Shown here: one piece after another, positions 52,443-61,768 of the stretch
Layout of the letters: each line of letters begins with the position of its first letter
Numbering within the stretch: position 1 is the first letter of the stretch
Assembly (NCBI GenBank): GCA_016715065.1
Contig: JADKBN010000002.1
Coordinates: 186,001-250,000 of the forward strand
Direction of reading: 5' to 3'
Length of the DNA stretch: 64,000 nucleotides
Origin: Fibrobacterota bacterium
Lineage (GTDB): Bacteria > Fibrobacterota > Fibrobacteria > UBA5070
The notes under the pieces: generated by a model
Seen by the model: only the letters and a program-made list of their open reading frames with translations
What the model was told of the DNA's origin: nothing
The model's database searches: none
Made by a program: the position numbers and the translations under genes

Positions 52443-54095
52443 GTGCGTTCGTTCATGACCCTGCTTTTGCCGCTTGCGGCCGCGCCATACGCTTCGGATA
52501 TCGTCTATCCGCAGTCGTTTCACTGGAACGGGACCCGGGGCCTCACCCAGACGCGATCCGGAGAGGCGCTGGGAGAAGGAACGATGGCGATTTCCGTCCA
52601 GGGAAGTTACCACCAGGTGGAGCGGCCGGGTGCACTCCTGAACGGGGCGGATTTCCACGCAAGCACCGTCGGGTTGGGGCTTGGGGTGTCTGACTGGGCC
52701 GATGTTTCCGGCTGGACGAGCTTCTACAACGTCCCGGCCGATTTGGGGGTTTCGACCAACGTGGGATGGGGGGCGTCGGGTGGGCAGTTGCAATTGACCG
52801 CGCCATGGGATACCTCATATTCATTCCGCCTGGCCATCCAGGGGGGATTGGTCACTGGAACCTCCGCGGGCGCGCCGGAAGTTCCAGTGAGAAAGAATGG
52901 ACAGATTCTGGCAGACGGGTGGAACTATTTCGAGACTCGCACGGGTTACGATTTCCAGGTCCGTTTGATCCAGACCTTCCGGTGGGGTTCGGTGAGTTTT
53001 CCCGTGCGGATCCATTTGAACGAGGGCATGAACCATTCCATCCAACCCGGCACGGAGGATCTCGCGCTGTTGGATGCGGCGTTGGAGTTGGATCCCCACC
53101 CCATCCTGAGCATCGGCTTCGAAGGCCATTCCAGGACGCGACTCGATGCCATGGATCTGGGCGAGCGCACCTGGGCGACCGGATCGCTCACGTTCCATCT
53201 TCCCGCCGAAGTCCAGTTGTTCGCCGGGGTGGATGTCCGCGCCTGGGGCGAGCGCAAGGAAGCGGCGGTCGCCGTTCCTGGAGAGCCACAGCCGGTCGCT
53301 TTCCGAAACACGATGGATCCTTGGAGGGCCTTCTACGGCTTGTCGGTCCCCTTCGATCTGGCTGCTTCCGTCAAGCGAGATCGTGCCGACATCCGGCGCA
53401 ACGATTCCCTGGAACGGCTGGCGCTGCGGGGGAAGGTGGTCGACTGCGAAGCCCAGGGGGTGAAGCTCGGACAGCGCATCGACAGCTTGCGCGGCGCCGT
53501 GCGCGAAGCGCAATTGGCCAAGGACTCGCTGATGTACAAGTCCAAGCTCGATTCGATCGCGGTGGACAATTGCCGTCACAACGCGAAAAACCAGGTGGCC
53601 CGCATGAACGACAGCCTCGCCCGCCGGTCCAGCCAGGACTCCTTGGCGCTGGCCGATGCGCGTCGCCAGATCGAGGAGGAACGTCTCAAGCGCGGAGACC
53701 TGGAGGCATCCTTCCTCAAAACAGGCATGATGAACCTGGATGCGGTCTATTTCGAGCTGGGCAAGGCGACCATCACCGCATCCTCCCGCCCCTACCTGAA
53801 CCTGATCGGAGCGATCCTGGTCAAGTACCCCAAACTTCGCTTCGAGGTGGGTGGGCACACCGACAACCAGGGCAAGCCCGGCACCAACCTCAAGCTTTCC
53901 CAATCCCGCGCCCAGGCGGTCAAGAAATACCTCGCGGGTCTCCACCCGGAACTCGGATCGACGGTCTCGGCCAAAGGCTACGGTGACACCAAGCCCAAGG
54001 CGACCAACAAGTCTGCCGAAGGACGCGAGATGAATCGACGGGTGGAGATCGTGGTGACCAACCTCGAAGCCCTGAAGGAATACGCCAAGCCGTAA
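52443..54095 (+). CDS. OmpA-family outer-membrane protein with coiled-coil linker
   Basis: 550 residues from GTG at 52443. Signal peptide MRSFMTLLLPLAAAPYAS. Residues about 20-310 show strand-rich, Trp/Tyr-heavy sequence of a beta-barrel (QGSYHQVERPG, SDWADVSGWTSFYN, FEGHSRTRLDAM). Residues about 310-430 are a helical, Arg/Asp-rich coiled-coil linker with DS repeats. The C-terminal OmpA domain (about 435-540) binds peptidoglycan: YFELGKATITASSRPYLN, VGGHTDNQG, SQSRAQAVKKYL, KGYGDTKPKATN and REMNRRVEIVV, including the diaminopimelate-binding Asp and Arg. It should tie the outer membrane to the cell wall. It is divergent from hrcA, and a strong terminator follows. Confidence 0.9.
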   Translation: MRSFMTLLLPLAAAPYASDIVYPQSFHWNGTRGLTQTRSGEALGEGTMAISVQGSYHQVERPGALLNGADFHASTVGLGLGVSDWADVSGWTSFYNVPADLGVSTNVGWGASGGQLQLTAPWDTSYSFRLAIQGGLVTGTSAGAPEVPVRKNGQILADGWNYFETRTGYDFQVRLIQTFRWGSVSFPVRIHLNEGMNHSIQPGTEDLALLDAALELDPHPILSIGFEGHSRTRLDAMDLGERTWATGSLTFHLPAEVQLFAGVDVRAWGERKEAAVAVPGEPQPVAFRNTMDPWRAFYGLSVPFDLAASVKRDRADIRRNDSLERLALRGKVVDCEAQGVKLGQRIDSLRGAVREAQLAKDSLMYKSKLDSIAVDNCRHNAKNQVARMNDSLARRSSQDSLALADARRQIEEERLKRGDLEASFLKTGMMNLDAVYFELGKATITASSRPYLNLIGAILVKYPKLRFEVGGHTDNQGKPGTNLKLSQSRAQAVKKYLAGLHPELGSTVSAKGYGDTKPKATNKSAEGREMNRRVEIVVTNLEALKEYAKP

Positions 54096-54121
54096 TCCTT
54101 GCTCCCGCGCGAAGGTGTTCC

Positions 54122-54157
54122 AAGGCTGGAGGACGTGATCGTCCGCCAGCCTTTTTT
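54122..54157 (+). terminator. Rho-independent terminator
   Basis: Stem AAGGCTGG / CCAGCCTT enclosing GGACG-TGAT-CGTCC, followed by six T. It follows the OmpA-like gene by 26 bases. Confidence 0.85.
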
Positions 54158-54374
54158 CGATTCCTCGGAGGGAATGGAAAGGCAGGGGTCCCGGGCGGGT
54201 CTGACATTTTGTCAGGGCAATTTTTGGAAAGCAGCCAGAATGGGAATGGTCGAAACCTTACACTCGGAAGGAACGTCGGACCTGGAGCCACCCTAGAGAT
54301 CGCATCCCTTCAATTGGACCATCGTGGTTAGGGAGGTGCCCGCCTGGACCGATGTTCGTTCGAGGGATGGCCCG

Positions 54375-56705
54375 ATGAGGAAATACGATACAGGTCGTTT
54401 GCTGCTGGCATCGCTGGCATTGACATTTTTCGTCACCAAGGCGCGAGCGGACTGGTTGATGCCGGGATACGCGATTGCGGCATCGGACTCCGCCCAGTCC
54501 AACCGCATTTACGGCATCCGGACAGTCGGGAACGCCGCATCCGCCACGAACGTGTCGGTCTGGCCGGATTCCGCCGGAAATTTCGTGCGCTTCAACGCAT
54601 CGAAGATCGCTTCGGACAGCACCGAAGGATACTCCGCCGATGTGGGGCTGATTCATCCTCTGAAACCGGATGCCAAGGAGCGAAACCTGACGGGTCTGCA
54701 TGCGATCCGCTTCGAATACCGCCTTTCGGCGCCGGTCACAGAAGCTCTGACGGTTTCGTTCGGCTCAAGTGCCTACACGCCACGGATGATGCAATTCGGG
54801 GAGGTCCACGAAGGCTATGTGGAGAAGCCGGCTTTGTCGGTGGTTTCCACCTGGCAAACGGCAGAACTGCTGGTCCTTGACATGTATACCCCGACCTGGT
54901 GGATCGCCTCAGCGGATTTCCCCGAGATCGAATCGGTGCTGCGCAACGTTCATTCCCTCCGGTTCCGTCCCCGGAGCACCTACGATTTGGACGGTGCAAG
55001 CAACGGGATCGTTTGCAGCAAGTGCGTGGGCCCGACCATGACCCGGCAGATTCTGGATATCCGGAAAGTGGAGCTGGTTGGCCTTCCAGGAGAGCCTCCT
55101 TTGTCTGGACTCGAACCAGAAACGATCGAGCCGAACGATACATTGGTCGTCGTGGATCCTCCCCCTCCACCTGGGCCGGATACCTCTGGTTATTTGCTCT
55201 CCGACTATGCTTTGCCCGCGACGGATTCTGCCAAAACGAACTCGTTGTACGGAATCCAATCGGCCGCCAACCCCGCCTCCCAGGCCACATCCACGGTGTT
55301 CGGCGGATTTGTGAGACTCCAGGCGCCGGTGATCGCTTCCGAGCCAAAATCCCAAGGCTACTCCGCCTATGTCGGATTGATCCACCCGATCTTTCCGGAT
55401 TGGCATTCGGTGGATGTTTCCGGTCTGACCAGCCTGTCCTTCGAATTCCGCAACACCGACAAAATCACCGATCGACTCTTGGTCGCCTTCGGCTCTTCTG
55501 CCTATTCGACCCAGCAGCAATATGCCGGGACCATCTACCAAAACGATGTGTCGGGCGTCGCGAAGTTGGCGCCCAGCACGATCTGGAAGTCTGTACAGCT
55601 CGACGCGATGGACTTCTATGCTCCTTCCTGGTGGGACGCACCAGCGGATTTCCCTACTTTCGACTCCGTTTTGCGCAGCGTGCACTCCCTTCAGATCGTC
55701 CCGCAGACGACATACCTCCTCCAAGGCGTGCAAGGGGACAGGGGATGCACCAAGTGTGTCGGGCCGACCATGACCCAACAGACCTTGGACATCCGCAACA
55801 TCCGCTTGAACGGGGTTGCTTTTCCGACGGCGGTTGTCCGACCGGATTCCCTCAAGGACTCCTGCTCCGGATCCAATGCGATCGTGTTGGACGACTTCCT
55901 GGACGGAAACCGTCAAAATAGGCTGGGCGGATCCTGGGTCTCCTATTCCGATTCGACCGGCCCGGGAGCGGGGCAAGGCGAGCAGGTGATCGGTTCCTCG
56001 TCAGCCGCGTTGTCTGTCGTGAGAGGATCGGCGTCCTTGGATGCGGCGCTGGACAAGAAGGTCGGCGATGTCTGGCATTCCGGAGCTGGCTGGGCTGGGC
56101 TCGCGGCAAGTCTTGGCGAGGGAATCGATCTCGATGGACTGACGGGCATCCAATTCCAGATCCATGCGCAAGCCCTCAGCTCGAGGGTCGGCCTGTCATT
56201 GAAGGTGTTCGAGAAGGGAGTGCCGGAAGCCGAAGCTCTTTCGGTCGCCGTCAAGTCTGGCGCGACTTCGGTTTGCGTGACGCCGGAGAGCTTGAAACCT
56301 CCGCAGGGCTCGGGGCGCTCCCATCGGCTCGATCTCTCCAACATCGAGAAATTCGCCTGGGAAGCCAAGATTCACGACAAGACCCATCCCTTCATCGACA
56401 CGGCGCGTGCGGCGTTTTCGATCCGAAACGTGAGGCTGTTCGGAGCCGATCCTGTGCGTGTGAGCCAGAGCTTGCGCCACTTGGGGCGCCAGACGTTTTC
56501 CGTCCATTACGGCGATGGAGCGTTGCAGCTGGAGGGACTCGAAGGGATCGGCCAAGTGGAGATCCGCAACCTCCAGGGAAAGACCGTGGCGAGCTTCGCT
56601 GCGGCGTCCCGGGTGCCACTGGCGTTGGCCAAGGGCACCTATGTCCTGTCGGCCCGGCGCAACGGCGCCTCGCTGACAAAATCCTTCGCGGTCATGGGCA
56701 GGTAG
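54375..56705 (+). CDS. Secreted protein with two tandem domains and T9SS-like C-terminal tail
   Basis: 776 residues from the ATG at 54375 (GAGGG 8 bases upstream). Signal peptide MRKYDTGRLLLASLALTFFV then ADWL. Two copies of a domain of about 220 residues follow (about 25-250 and 270-490). Both contain IYGI or LYGI, YSAxVGLIHP, FGSSAY, WWxAxADFP, VHSL and CxKCVGPTMT near the end, the last with a CxKC pair. They are joined by PPPPPG. A third region (about 500-690) looks like a beta-sandwich ligand-binding module (VLDDFLDGNRQNRLG). The last 70 residues (LEGIGQVEIRNLQGKTVASF to VLSARRNGASLTKSFAVMG) resemble the C-terminal sorting domain of type IX secretion. Function unknown; probably cell-surface polysaccharide binding. 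Confidence 0.72.
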   Translation: MRKYDTGRLLLASLALTFFVTKARADWLMPGYAIAASDSAQSNRIYGIRTVGNAASATNVSVWPDSAGNFVRFNASKIASDSTEGYSADVGLIHPLKPDAKERNLTGLHAIRFEYRLSAPVTEALTVSFGSSAYTPRMMQFGEVHEGYVEKPALSVVSTWQTAELLVLDMYTPTWWIASADFPEIESVLRNVHSLRFRPRSTYDLDGASNGIVCSKCVGPTMTRQILDIRKVELVGLPGEPPLSGLEPETIEPNDTLVVVDPPPPPGPDTSGYLLSDYALPATDSAKTNSLYGIQSAANPASQATSTVFGGFVRLQAPVIASEPKSQGYSAYVGLIHPIFPDWHSVDVSGLTSLSFEFRNTDKITDRLLVAFGSSAYSTQQQYAGTIYQNDVSGVAKLAPSTIWKSVQLDAMDFYAPSWWDAPADFPTFDSVLRSVHSLQIVPQTTYLLQGVQGDRGCTKCVGPTMTQQTLDIRNIRLNGVAFPTAVVRPDSLKDSCSGSNAIVLDDFLDGNRQNRLGGSWVSYSDSTGPGAGQGEQVIGSSSAALSVVRGSASLDAALDKKVGDVWHSGAGWAGLAASLGEGIDLDGLTGIQFQIHAQALSSRVGLSLKVFEKGVPEAEALSVAVKSGATSVCVTPESLKPPQGSGRSHRLDLSNIEKFAWEAKIHDKTHPFIDTARAAFSIRNVRLFGADPVRVSQSLRHLGRQTFSVHYGDGALQLEGLEGIGQVEIRNLQGKTVASFAAASRVPLALAKGTYVLSARRNGASLTKSFAVMGR

Positions 56706-56741
56706 CCTGTTTTCGCGCAGGATCCATTGAGACGAAAAACG

Positions 56742-56762
56742 AGACGCCCCGCCGGGGCGTCT
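56742..56762. terminator. Palindrome with GAGACGCCCC core between convergent genes
   Basis: AGACGCCCCG-C-CGGGGCGTCT followed by TTG. It shares its core with the repeat at 42041-42069. It sits 37 bases after the secreted-protein stop and 21 bases before the acetyltransferase stop, where a two-way terminator is expected, although T runs are short. Confidence 0.6.
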
Positions 56763-56782
56763 TTGCGTTGGTGGACGGACGA

Positions 56783-57433
56783 TCAGGCAGCCTTGGCGGC
56801 CTCTTGGAGCGCACCGATGTCGCCGGCGGTGATGATCGCGAGGTTGGCGTTGATCTTTTCGATGGGCCAATCCCACCAGCGGATCTCCTGGAGGATTGCG
56901 ACCGTCGCGTCGTCGAAACGCTTCTTGAGCAGTTTGGCGGGATTGCCGCCGTAGACGGTGTAGGGGGGCACATCCTTGACCACCAAGGAGCGCGAGGAGA
57001 TGATGGCGCCGTCGCCGATCTTCACGCCAGGCATGATCAGCGATTCGTATCCGATCCAAACATCGTTCCCGATGACCGTATCGCCCTTGTAGGTCAGGTC
57101 CTTCAGATCTGGAAGGACCTTTTCCCAGCCGTTGCGGAAGATCTGGAACGGAAAAGTGGAAATGCCGTCGAGCTTGTGGTTGCCGCCGTTCATGATGAAC
57201 TTGGCGCCCCGCGCGATGGCGCAGAATTTCCCGATCACCAGCTTGTCGCCGATGAACGGGAAGTGGTACAGGACGTTGCGCTCGAAATTTTCCGAATCTT
57301 CCGGGTCGTCGTAGTACGTGAAGTCGCCGACTTCGATGTTCGGGCGGGTGATCGTGTTCTTGATGAAGCAGATCTGGGGAAAGCCTGCCATGGGGTGCGC
57401 GTCGCGGGGATCTGGACCGTTCATGTTCGGCAT
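56783..57433 (-). CDS. Vat/CatB-type hexapeptide acetyltransferase
   Basis: 216 residues, the normal size of xenobiotic acetyltransferases (CatB, VatD). The left-handed beta-helix is shown by NIEVGDFTYYDDPEDSENF, KLVIGKFCAIARGAKFIMNG, GDTVIGNDVWIGYESLIMPG, GDGAIISSRSLVVKDVPPY and GGNPAKLLKKRF. Catalytic His86 lies in NGGNHKLDG. It uses acetyl-CoA; known relatives acetylate chloramphenicol or streptogramin A, but the native substrate here cannot be inferred. AAGGATG is 10 bases before the ATG. Confidence 0.9.
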   Translation of the reverse strand: MPNMNGPDPRDAHPMAGFPQICFIKNTITRPNIEVGDFTYYDDPEDSENFERNVLYHFPFIGDKLVIGKFCAIARGAKFIMNGGNHKLDGISTFPFQIFRNGWEKVLPDLKDLTYKGDTVIGNDVWIGYESLIMPGVKIGDGAIISSRSLVVKDVPPYTVYGGNPAKLLKKRFDDATVAILQEIRWWDWPIEKINANLAIITAGDIGALQEAAKAA

Positions 57434-57544
57434 CCTTCACAGTGGGAGTGGAGCGTGACCTTCAAAGAGCCAACGCGTTGCTGGACAATGCGATCGGACT
57501 CTCGGTGCTTTCAAGGTAACCCACTCTGCCAAAACGCGGTGCGG

Positions 57545-59551
57545 TCAGAGCGTTTCCAAGGAGTCGGCAAGGGCTTCATAGATGCGCGCCAGTTGGGACT
57601 CCCGGATCGAGAAGGGCGGCACCACATAAAGGGTGTCGCCTAAAGGCCGCACCAGGACTCCGGCTTCTCGGCAGAGGCGTGCCACCGTTTGTCCGCGGCT
57701 GGCGAGGTAACCACCTGGTGCGTCGGGAAGCTCGAACGCAGCGATGGTGCCCAACACCCGAGCCCCCCCGATGCGATGCTCCGAGGAAAGTTGGGCTAGA
57801 TCACGGCGTTGCCAGGATTCCAAACTCTTCCATCGCGCTGCAAGAGAGGGGTCCTGCAGCAAATCCAGCGCAGCCAGGGCAGCGGCGCATCCCAGAGGGT
57901 TCCCCGTGAAGGAGTGGCCATGGAAAAATGCGTCTTTGCGGTCTTCAGACAAAAAGTCCTGAAAGATTTCCTCACGAAAGGCCGTGGCTCCCAAGGGCAG
58001 AAATCCTCCGGTGAGACCCTTGGAAAGGCACACCACCGAAGGATAAAGATCGAGGTGCCCCGGTACGTTGCGGCAGGCAAAATCACCGCCGGTCCGGCCA
58101 AAGCCTGTGAACACTTCGTCGGCGACCCACGGGATCGTGTGCATTTTGCACAGTTGATCCAAGCCTTCCAAATAGGCTCGCGGATACATCCTCATCCCCG
58201 CCGAGCCCTGGATCAGTGGCTCCACCACCAGACAAGCGATTTCGCCACTGTGCAAATTCATCCATTCACCAAGGATCTTCAGAGCGGCTTGGGCGGCCTC
58301 GTGCGCGTTGGAACTTTCCGGGTCCCAGCAGCCAGCCGGGGTGGGGAGCCGATCCACTTCAAACAAATAGGGCTCGAATGGTTCGGAAAAAACAGAACGG
58401 GCACCGGCAGCCATGGCCCCGAAGGTGTCGCCGTGGTAGGCATCTTCCAGAGCTGCGACTCGTGGACGCTGCACACCTCTTCGGCGGGCCATCTGCACAC
58501 AGGCTTTGATGGCGACTTCGATGGCGGTGGAGCCGTTGTCGGAATAGAACAAGCGGGACATCTGGCCGGGCAGCAACGGCAGCAGCCGTTCTGCTAATTG
58601 CACACCTGGTTCGTGGGTGCAGCCCGCAAAAATGACCTGTTCAAGATTGCGGGCCTGTTGGGAAATGGCTCGAGCAATGTGGGGGTGGGTATGTCCATGG
58701 TTGCACACCCACCAGCTGGAAACGGCGTCGATGATTTCGGAGCCATCGGTGGTGTGCAAAGTGGCGCCGTGCGCGGATTGGATTTCCAGAGGGGGCAAAG
58801 CAGATTGATGCTGAGTGTAGGGGTGCCAGATGCACTGTGCATCACGCTGTTGGAGCGTGCGATCTGGTTTGGCAGGGTGCGAACGGGGTGTTTCTTCTGT
58901 GCAAGGGTCTACCCAAGAGCTGTGGAGCCAATGCCGACAAAGCTCCTGGATGGACTGTGCATCCACAGGATACAGTGGGGGGACTCGGCCGAGAATCTTG
59001 ACTTGGCCCCGGTCGCGGATCTGCCGAGCGTTCTCTCCATGAGCGGTGCCGTTGAGCAAGACCCCTGCGACGTCCACCCCGCGAGACCGAATGCATTGCA
59101 CAGTGGCCAAGGTGTGATGTAGAGTCCCCAGCTCGGTGGAAGCCACCACTAGCATCGGAACCCCTAGGCCCTTGGCGAGGTCGATCATGTCCTCCGACTC
59201 GTTCAATGGGACCAGGGCGCCGCCGGCCCCCTCGATCACCAGGGAATAACCTTGGGGGTGTTCTTCCAGCAATAAGGCCAGATCGATGCGGAAGTCTTCC
59301 AACTGTGCAGCCCAGTGTGGGGACGCCGGCTCTTGCAGGTGGATGGTGGAAAGATGGATGGGTGTGCAGGACGATAAACGCAGGATTTCCAGGCTGTCGA
59401 TCACCTGCCCGGTTTGGACCGGTTTCCAGTAGTCCGCTTCCCATAGAGCGCAGAGAATGGCGCTGCACAGTGTCTTCCCAACATCGGTGCCAGTCCCTGT
59501 CACAAAAACCGATTGGGGGAAGGGCGCCTGCAAAAGTGGGTGATCAGACAT
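57545..59551 (-). CDS. bioDA: Bifunctional dethiobiotin synthetase / DAPA aminotransferase (BioD-BioA fusion)
   Basis: 668 residues, one continuous reading frame covering two enzymes of biotin synthesis. Residues 1-215 are BioD: Walker A VTGTGTDVGKT, KPVQTG, EGAGGALVPLNE. Residues about 230-668 are BioA, a class III PLP aminotransferase: CIWHPYTQHQSALPP, VSSWWVCNHGHTHPHIARAI, NGSTAIEVAIK, AYHGDTFGAMA and the PLP Lys near 511 in SKGLTGGFLPLG. BioA makes 7,8-diaminopelargonate and BioD closes the ureido ring, so the two consecutive steps are fused, in the order BioD then BioA. The start overlaps the bioF stop by 8 bases. Confidence 0.95.
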   Translation of the reverse strand: MSDHPLLQAPFPQSVFVTGTGTDVGKTLCSAILCALWEADYWKPVQTGQVIDSLEILRLSSCTPIHLSTIHLQEPASPHWAAQLEDFRIDLALLLEEHPQGYSLVIEGAGGALVPLNESEDMIDLAKGLGVPMLVVASTELGTLHHTLATVQCIRSRGVDVAGVLLNGTAHGENARQIRDRGQVKILGRVPPLYPVDAQSIQELCRHWLHSSWVDPCTEETPRSHPAKPDRTLQQRDAQCIWHPYTQHQSALPPLEIQSAHGATLHTTDGSEIIDAVSSWWVCNHGHTHPHIARAISQQARNLEQVIFAGCTHEPGVQLAERLLPLLPGQMSRLFYSDNGSTAIEVAIKACVQMARRRGVQRPRVAALEDAYHGDTFGAMAAGARSVFSEPFEPYLFEVDRLPTPAGCWDPESSNAHEAAQAALKILGEWMNLHSGEIACLVVEPLIQGSAGMRMYPRAYLEGLDQLCKMHTIPWVADEVFTGFGRTGGDFACRNVPGHLDLYPSVVCLSKGLTGGFLPLGATAFREEIFQDFLSEDRKDAFFHGHSFTGNPLGCAAALAALDLLQDPSLAARWKSLESWQRRDLAQLSSEHRIGGARVLGTIAAFELPDAPGGYLASRGQTVARLCREAGVLVRPLGDTLYVVPPFSIRESQLARIYEALADSLETL

Positions 59552-60680
59552 GTCGCAGTGCTCCCAAGAATTCGTCTACATCAGAAGTGTGCAGGTCCGC
59601 GGTGACCGTGGCGCGCAGACGCTCGGTTCCAGCCGGGACGGTCGGCGGGCGGATGGGTCGGAGAAAAATCTGTTGGGCAGCCAACTGTGCAGAGGCTCGA
59701 ATCGCCGACTCCAAGCCCCCACAGAGGAGGGGGAAGATGGGGGTCGGAATCTCTCGGCGGGGGAGAGACCAGCCCAGGGTCTGGATTCCCTCTGCGAATT
59801 GCACACATAGAGCATCCAACTGGGATCTCCGTTGGATGTCTGCACAGCTCAGGTCCCAGGCCAGTTCGGCAGCCTTGATGGCTATCGGGGAGGGGGCGGT
59901 GGTGAAGATGAAGGCACGCGAGAGGTTGTGGATGCGTTCCAAGACCGCCGGGACTGTGCAGAGAATTCCTCCTGCAGAGGCCAAGCCCTTCCCAAACCCC
60001 TGCGTGGAGGCGATGAAGGTGTGGTCTTTGGGGAGGCCTTCGGAAAGACCTGTGCGATTGGCCCCGAACAATCCCACCGCGTGGGCTTCATCCACCAAGA
60101 GAAGCGCACCTTCTTCTTTGCACACTTGATGAAGATCTGCCAGGGGGGCCACATCTCCATCCATGGAAAACACCGACTCGGTCACCACCAAACGGATTCG
60201 CCCGCCTCCCTCACACAGCTGTGCACGAAGGTCTGCGGGGTCGTTGTGGGCAAATTTCTTGCGTTTGGCGCCACTGTGCAAAATGCCGTCGATCAGGGAA
60301 GCATGGGCCAAACTGTCGTGGATCACCACATCGTGGCGATCCACCAAGGCGCAAATGGCCGCGCGGTTGGCCTCCGAGGTGGAGGCGAACACGAGAGCAG
60401 CGGGGAAACCCGCGGCACGGGCGAAGCGGGACTCGAAACCGGTGAACAGGTCCAGGTTGCCAGACAAAAGCCGGGATCCAGACGAGGTCAGCGGCAATCC
60501 CGCCTCCAAGGCCCGGATCAGGCCGGACACCAAGCGGGGGTCGCGGCGCAGGCCCAGGTAGTCATTGTGGGCAAAGCGGGATTCCGGGTGGGGCCCCAGG
60601 GTACGGAACATTCCCCGGGAGTCCAAATCTTGTGCTTGGGCTTGCCACTTCGATGCCCAGAGTTCCCAACTGGTGTCCAC
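59544..60680 (-). CDS. bioF: 8-amino-7-oxononanoate synthase BioF
   Basis: 378 residues from GTG at 60680; the open frame continues upstream to 60848 but overlaps the lipoprotein gene. A PLP fold type I synthase that joins pimeloyl thioester to alanine. Family motifs: HNDYLGLRRDPRL, SSGSRLLSGNLDLF, DSLAHASLIDGI, SVFSMDGDVAPLADL, LLLVDEAHAVGLFG and the PLP Lys near 231 in QGFGKGLASAGG. It starts the biotin unit bioF-bioDA; bioB and pimeloyl genes are not seen in the window. No obvious binding site precedes the GTG. Confidence 0.93.
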   Translation of the reverse strand: MDTSWELWASKWQAQAQDLDSRGMFRTLGPHPESRFAHNDYLGLRRDPRLVSGLIRALEAGLPLTSSGSRLLSGNLDLFTGFESRFARAAGFPAALVFASTSEANRAAICALVDRHDVVIHDSLAHASLIDGILHSGAKRKKFAHNDPADLRAQLCEGGGRIRLVVTESVFSMDGDVAPLADLHQVCKEEGALLLVDEAHAVGLFGANRTGLSEGLPKDHTFIASTQGFGKGLASAGGILCTVPAVLERIHNLSRAFIFTTAPSPIAIKAAELAWDLSCADIQRRSQLDALCVQFAEGIQTLGWSLPRREIPTPIFPLLCGGLESAIRASAQLAAQQIFLRPIRPPTVPAGTERLRATVTADLHTSDVDEFLGALRHV

Positions 60681-60726
60681 AATCGGGAAATCTAGGTCGG
60701 GTGGCTCGCCAAAGGATCCCGAGGGA

Positions 60727-61500
60727 TCACTTCTCCGGTTTGGGGAACCACGCGGCGGAGGTGTCGGGCTGGTAGGGCTTGAAGTACGGATCGTATTTGT
60801 CGCGGGTCTGGGTGCAGAGCATGGGGCTGCCTTCGATGCGCTTGGCACAATACCCGTCCGTGTTGGGGGCGGCCACTTCCGGAAGCCACGCCTGGCAGCT
60901 GCGCATGCCGTTGACCATGCTCCAAGCCGAGCAGTTCCAGGGGCCCACCACGGCGGTGTCGCGCAGGCCAGCGTCGTAGCAGTACTTGCCGTCCTGCGAA
61001 TAGTTCATGCACTTCCAGTAGACACTGGAATCCTGGCGATGGGTGGTGTCCACGTTCACAGTGACCTGCAACGCCCCCTCGGGGAAGATGTCGTTGCGCG
61101 GCCGCAGGGTGAGGGACAATCGGCTGAGCTTGTAGGGCTCGATGCGTACGGTGTCGTTGGCGTAGTAGTTGAGCTGGGTCTTGTCGTTGACCAACGAAAG
61201 GCTCACGTACACGGTGCCTGCGCGCAGGTTCGGCACCCAGATGTCGTTGGTGTCGGCGGGGAGGTCCAGGAAGATCGACCTCTCCAACTTGGAGCCGTAG
61301 ACGTTCACGTAGAGCTTGTAGTCGGCTCCCAGTTGGTTCTTCACGAAGTCGGCGGGCAGGCGGAAGGCGAGAGAGCCGGTGTGGCCAGAATTTGTCTGAA
61401 GCTGGCTCGGGTTGTCCGAAGCGGTGGATTGCGGTTGGCAGGATTGGAGGGCGAGAATCGCCGCGATGGCGCCGGCGAACAGCATGTGTCGGATGGACAT
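60727..61500 (-). CDS. Cys-rich lipoprotein, paralogue of the next upstream gene
   Basis: 257 residues from the ATG at 61500 (AAAGGAA in front). Lipobox LQSC (Cys19). After a short linker comes a beta domain (GSLAFRLPADFVKNQLGA, LSRLSLTLRPRNDIFP) that has the same outline as the start of the 61769 gene product. The C-terminal half has many Cys and Tyr (YWKCMNYSQDGKYCYDAG, WNCSAWSMVNG, SCQAW, YCAKRIEG, MLCTQTRDKY), probably disulfide-bonded. It ends one gene before bioF. Function unknown. Confidence 0.7.
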   Translation of the reverse strand: MSIRHMLFAGAIAAILALQSCQPQSTASDNPSQLQTNSGHTGSLAFRLPADFVKNQLGADYKLYVNVYGSKLERSIFLDLPADTNDIWVPNLRAGTVYVSLSLVNDKTQLNYYANDTVRIEPYKLSRLSLTLRPRNDIFPEGALQVTVNVDTTHRQDSSVYWKCMNYSQDGKYCYDAGLRDTAVVGPWNCSAWSMVNGMRSCQAWLPEVAAPNTDGYCAKRIEGSPMLCTQTRDKYDPYFKPYQPDTSAAWFPKPEK

Positions 61501-61704
61501 GAGGGTTCCTTTCGGTCGAGGCCCTGAGCGGGCCGACCTGGCTTGTGGCGGGTGGGGCGACTCCGGGGAGGCGCTCTCCCCGAAGCCAAGATTCCTCGGA
61601 AGGAGCCTTGTGCCCAATCGAAGGTACCCCTTGCATCCAGCGACCTGCTTGCCAGTTCCCTCGATTGCGCTTCCCGGCGAGGAAACGCTTCCTTGACGGA
61701 AAAC

Positions 61705-61740
61705 GCCCGCCCCGCCCTCGAGGAAGGGGCGGAGGCGGGC
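61705..61740 (-). terminator. GC-rich stem-loop with T run on the minus strand
   Basis: GCCCGCCTCCGCCCC pairs with GGGCGGGGCGGGC on the minus strand and is followed by GTTTTCC. It lies 29 bases after the end of the lipoprotein gene at 61769. Confidence 0.55.
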
Positions 61741-61768
61741 AGGCGGGAGAAGCTGAACGAATCAGGCG

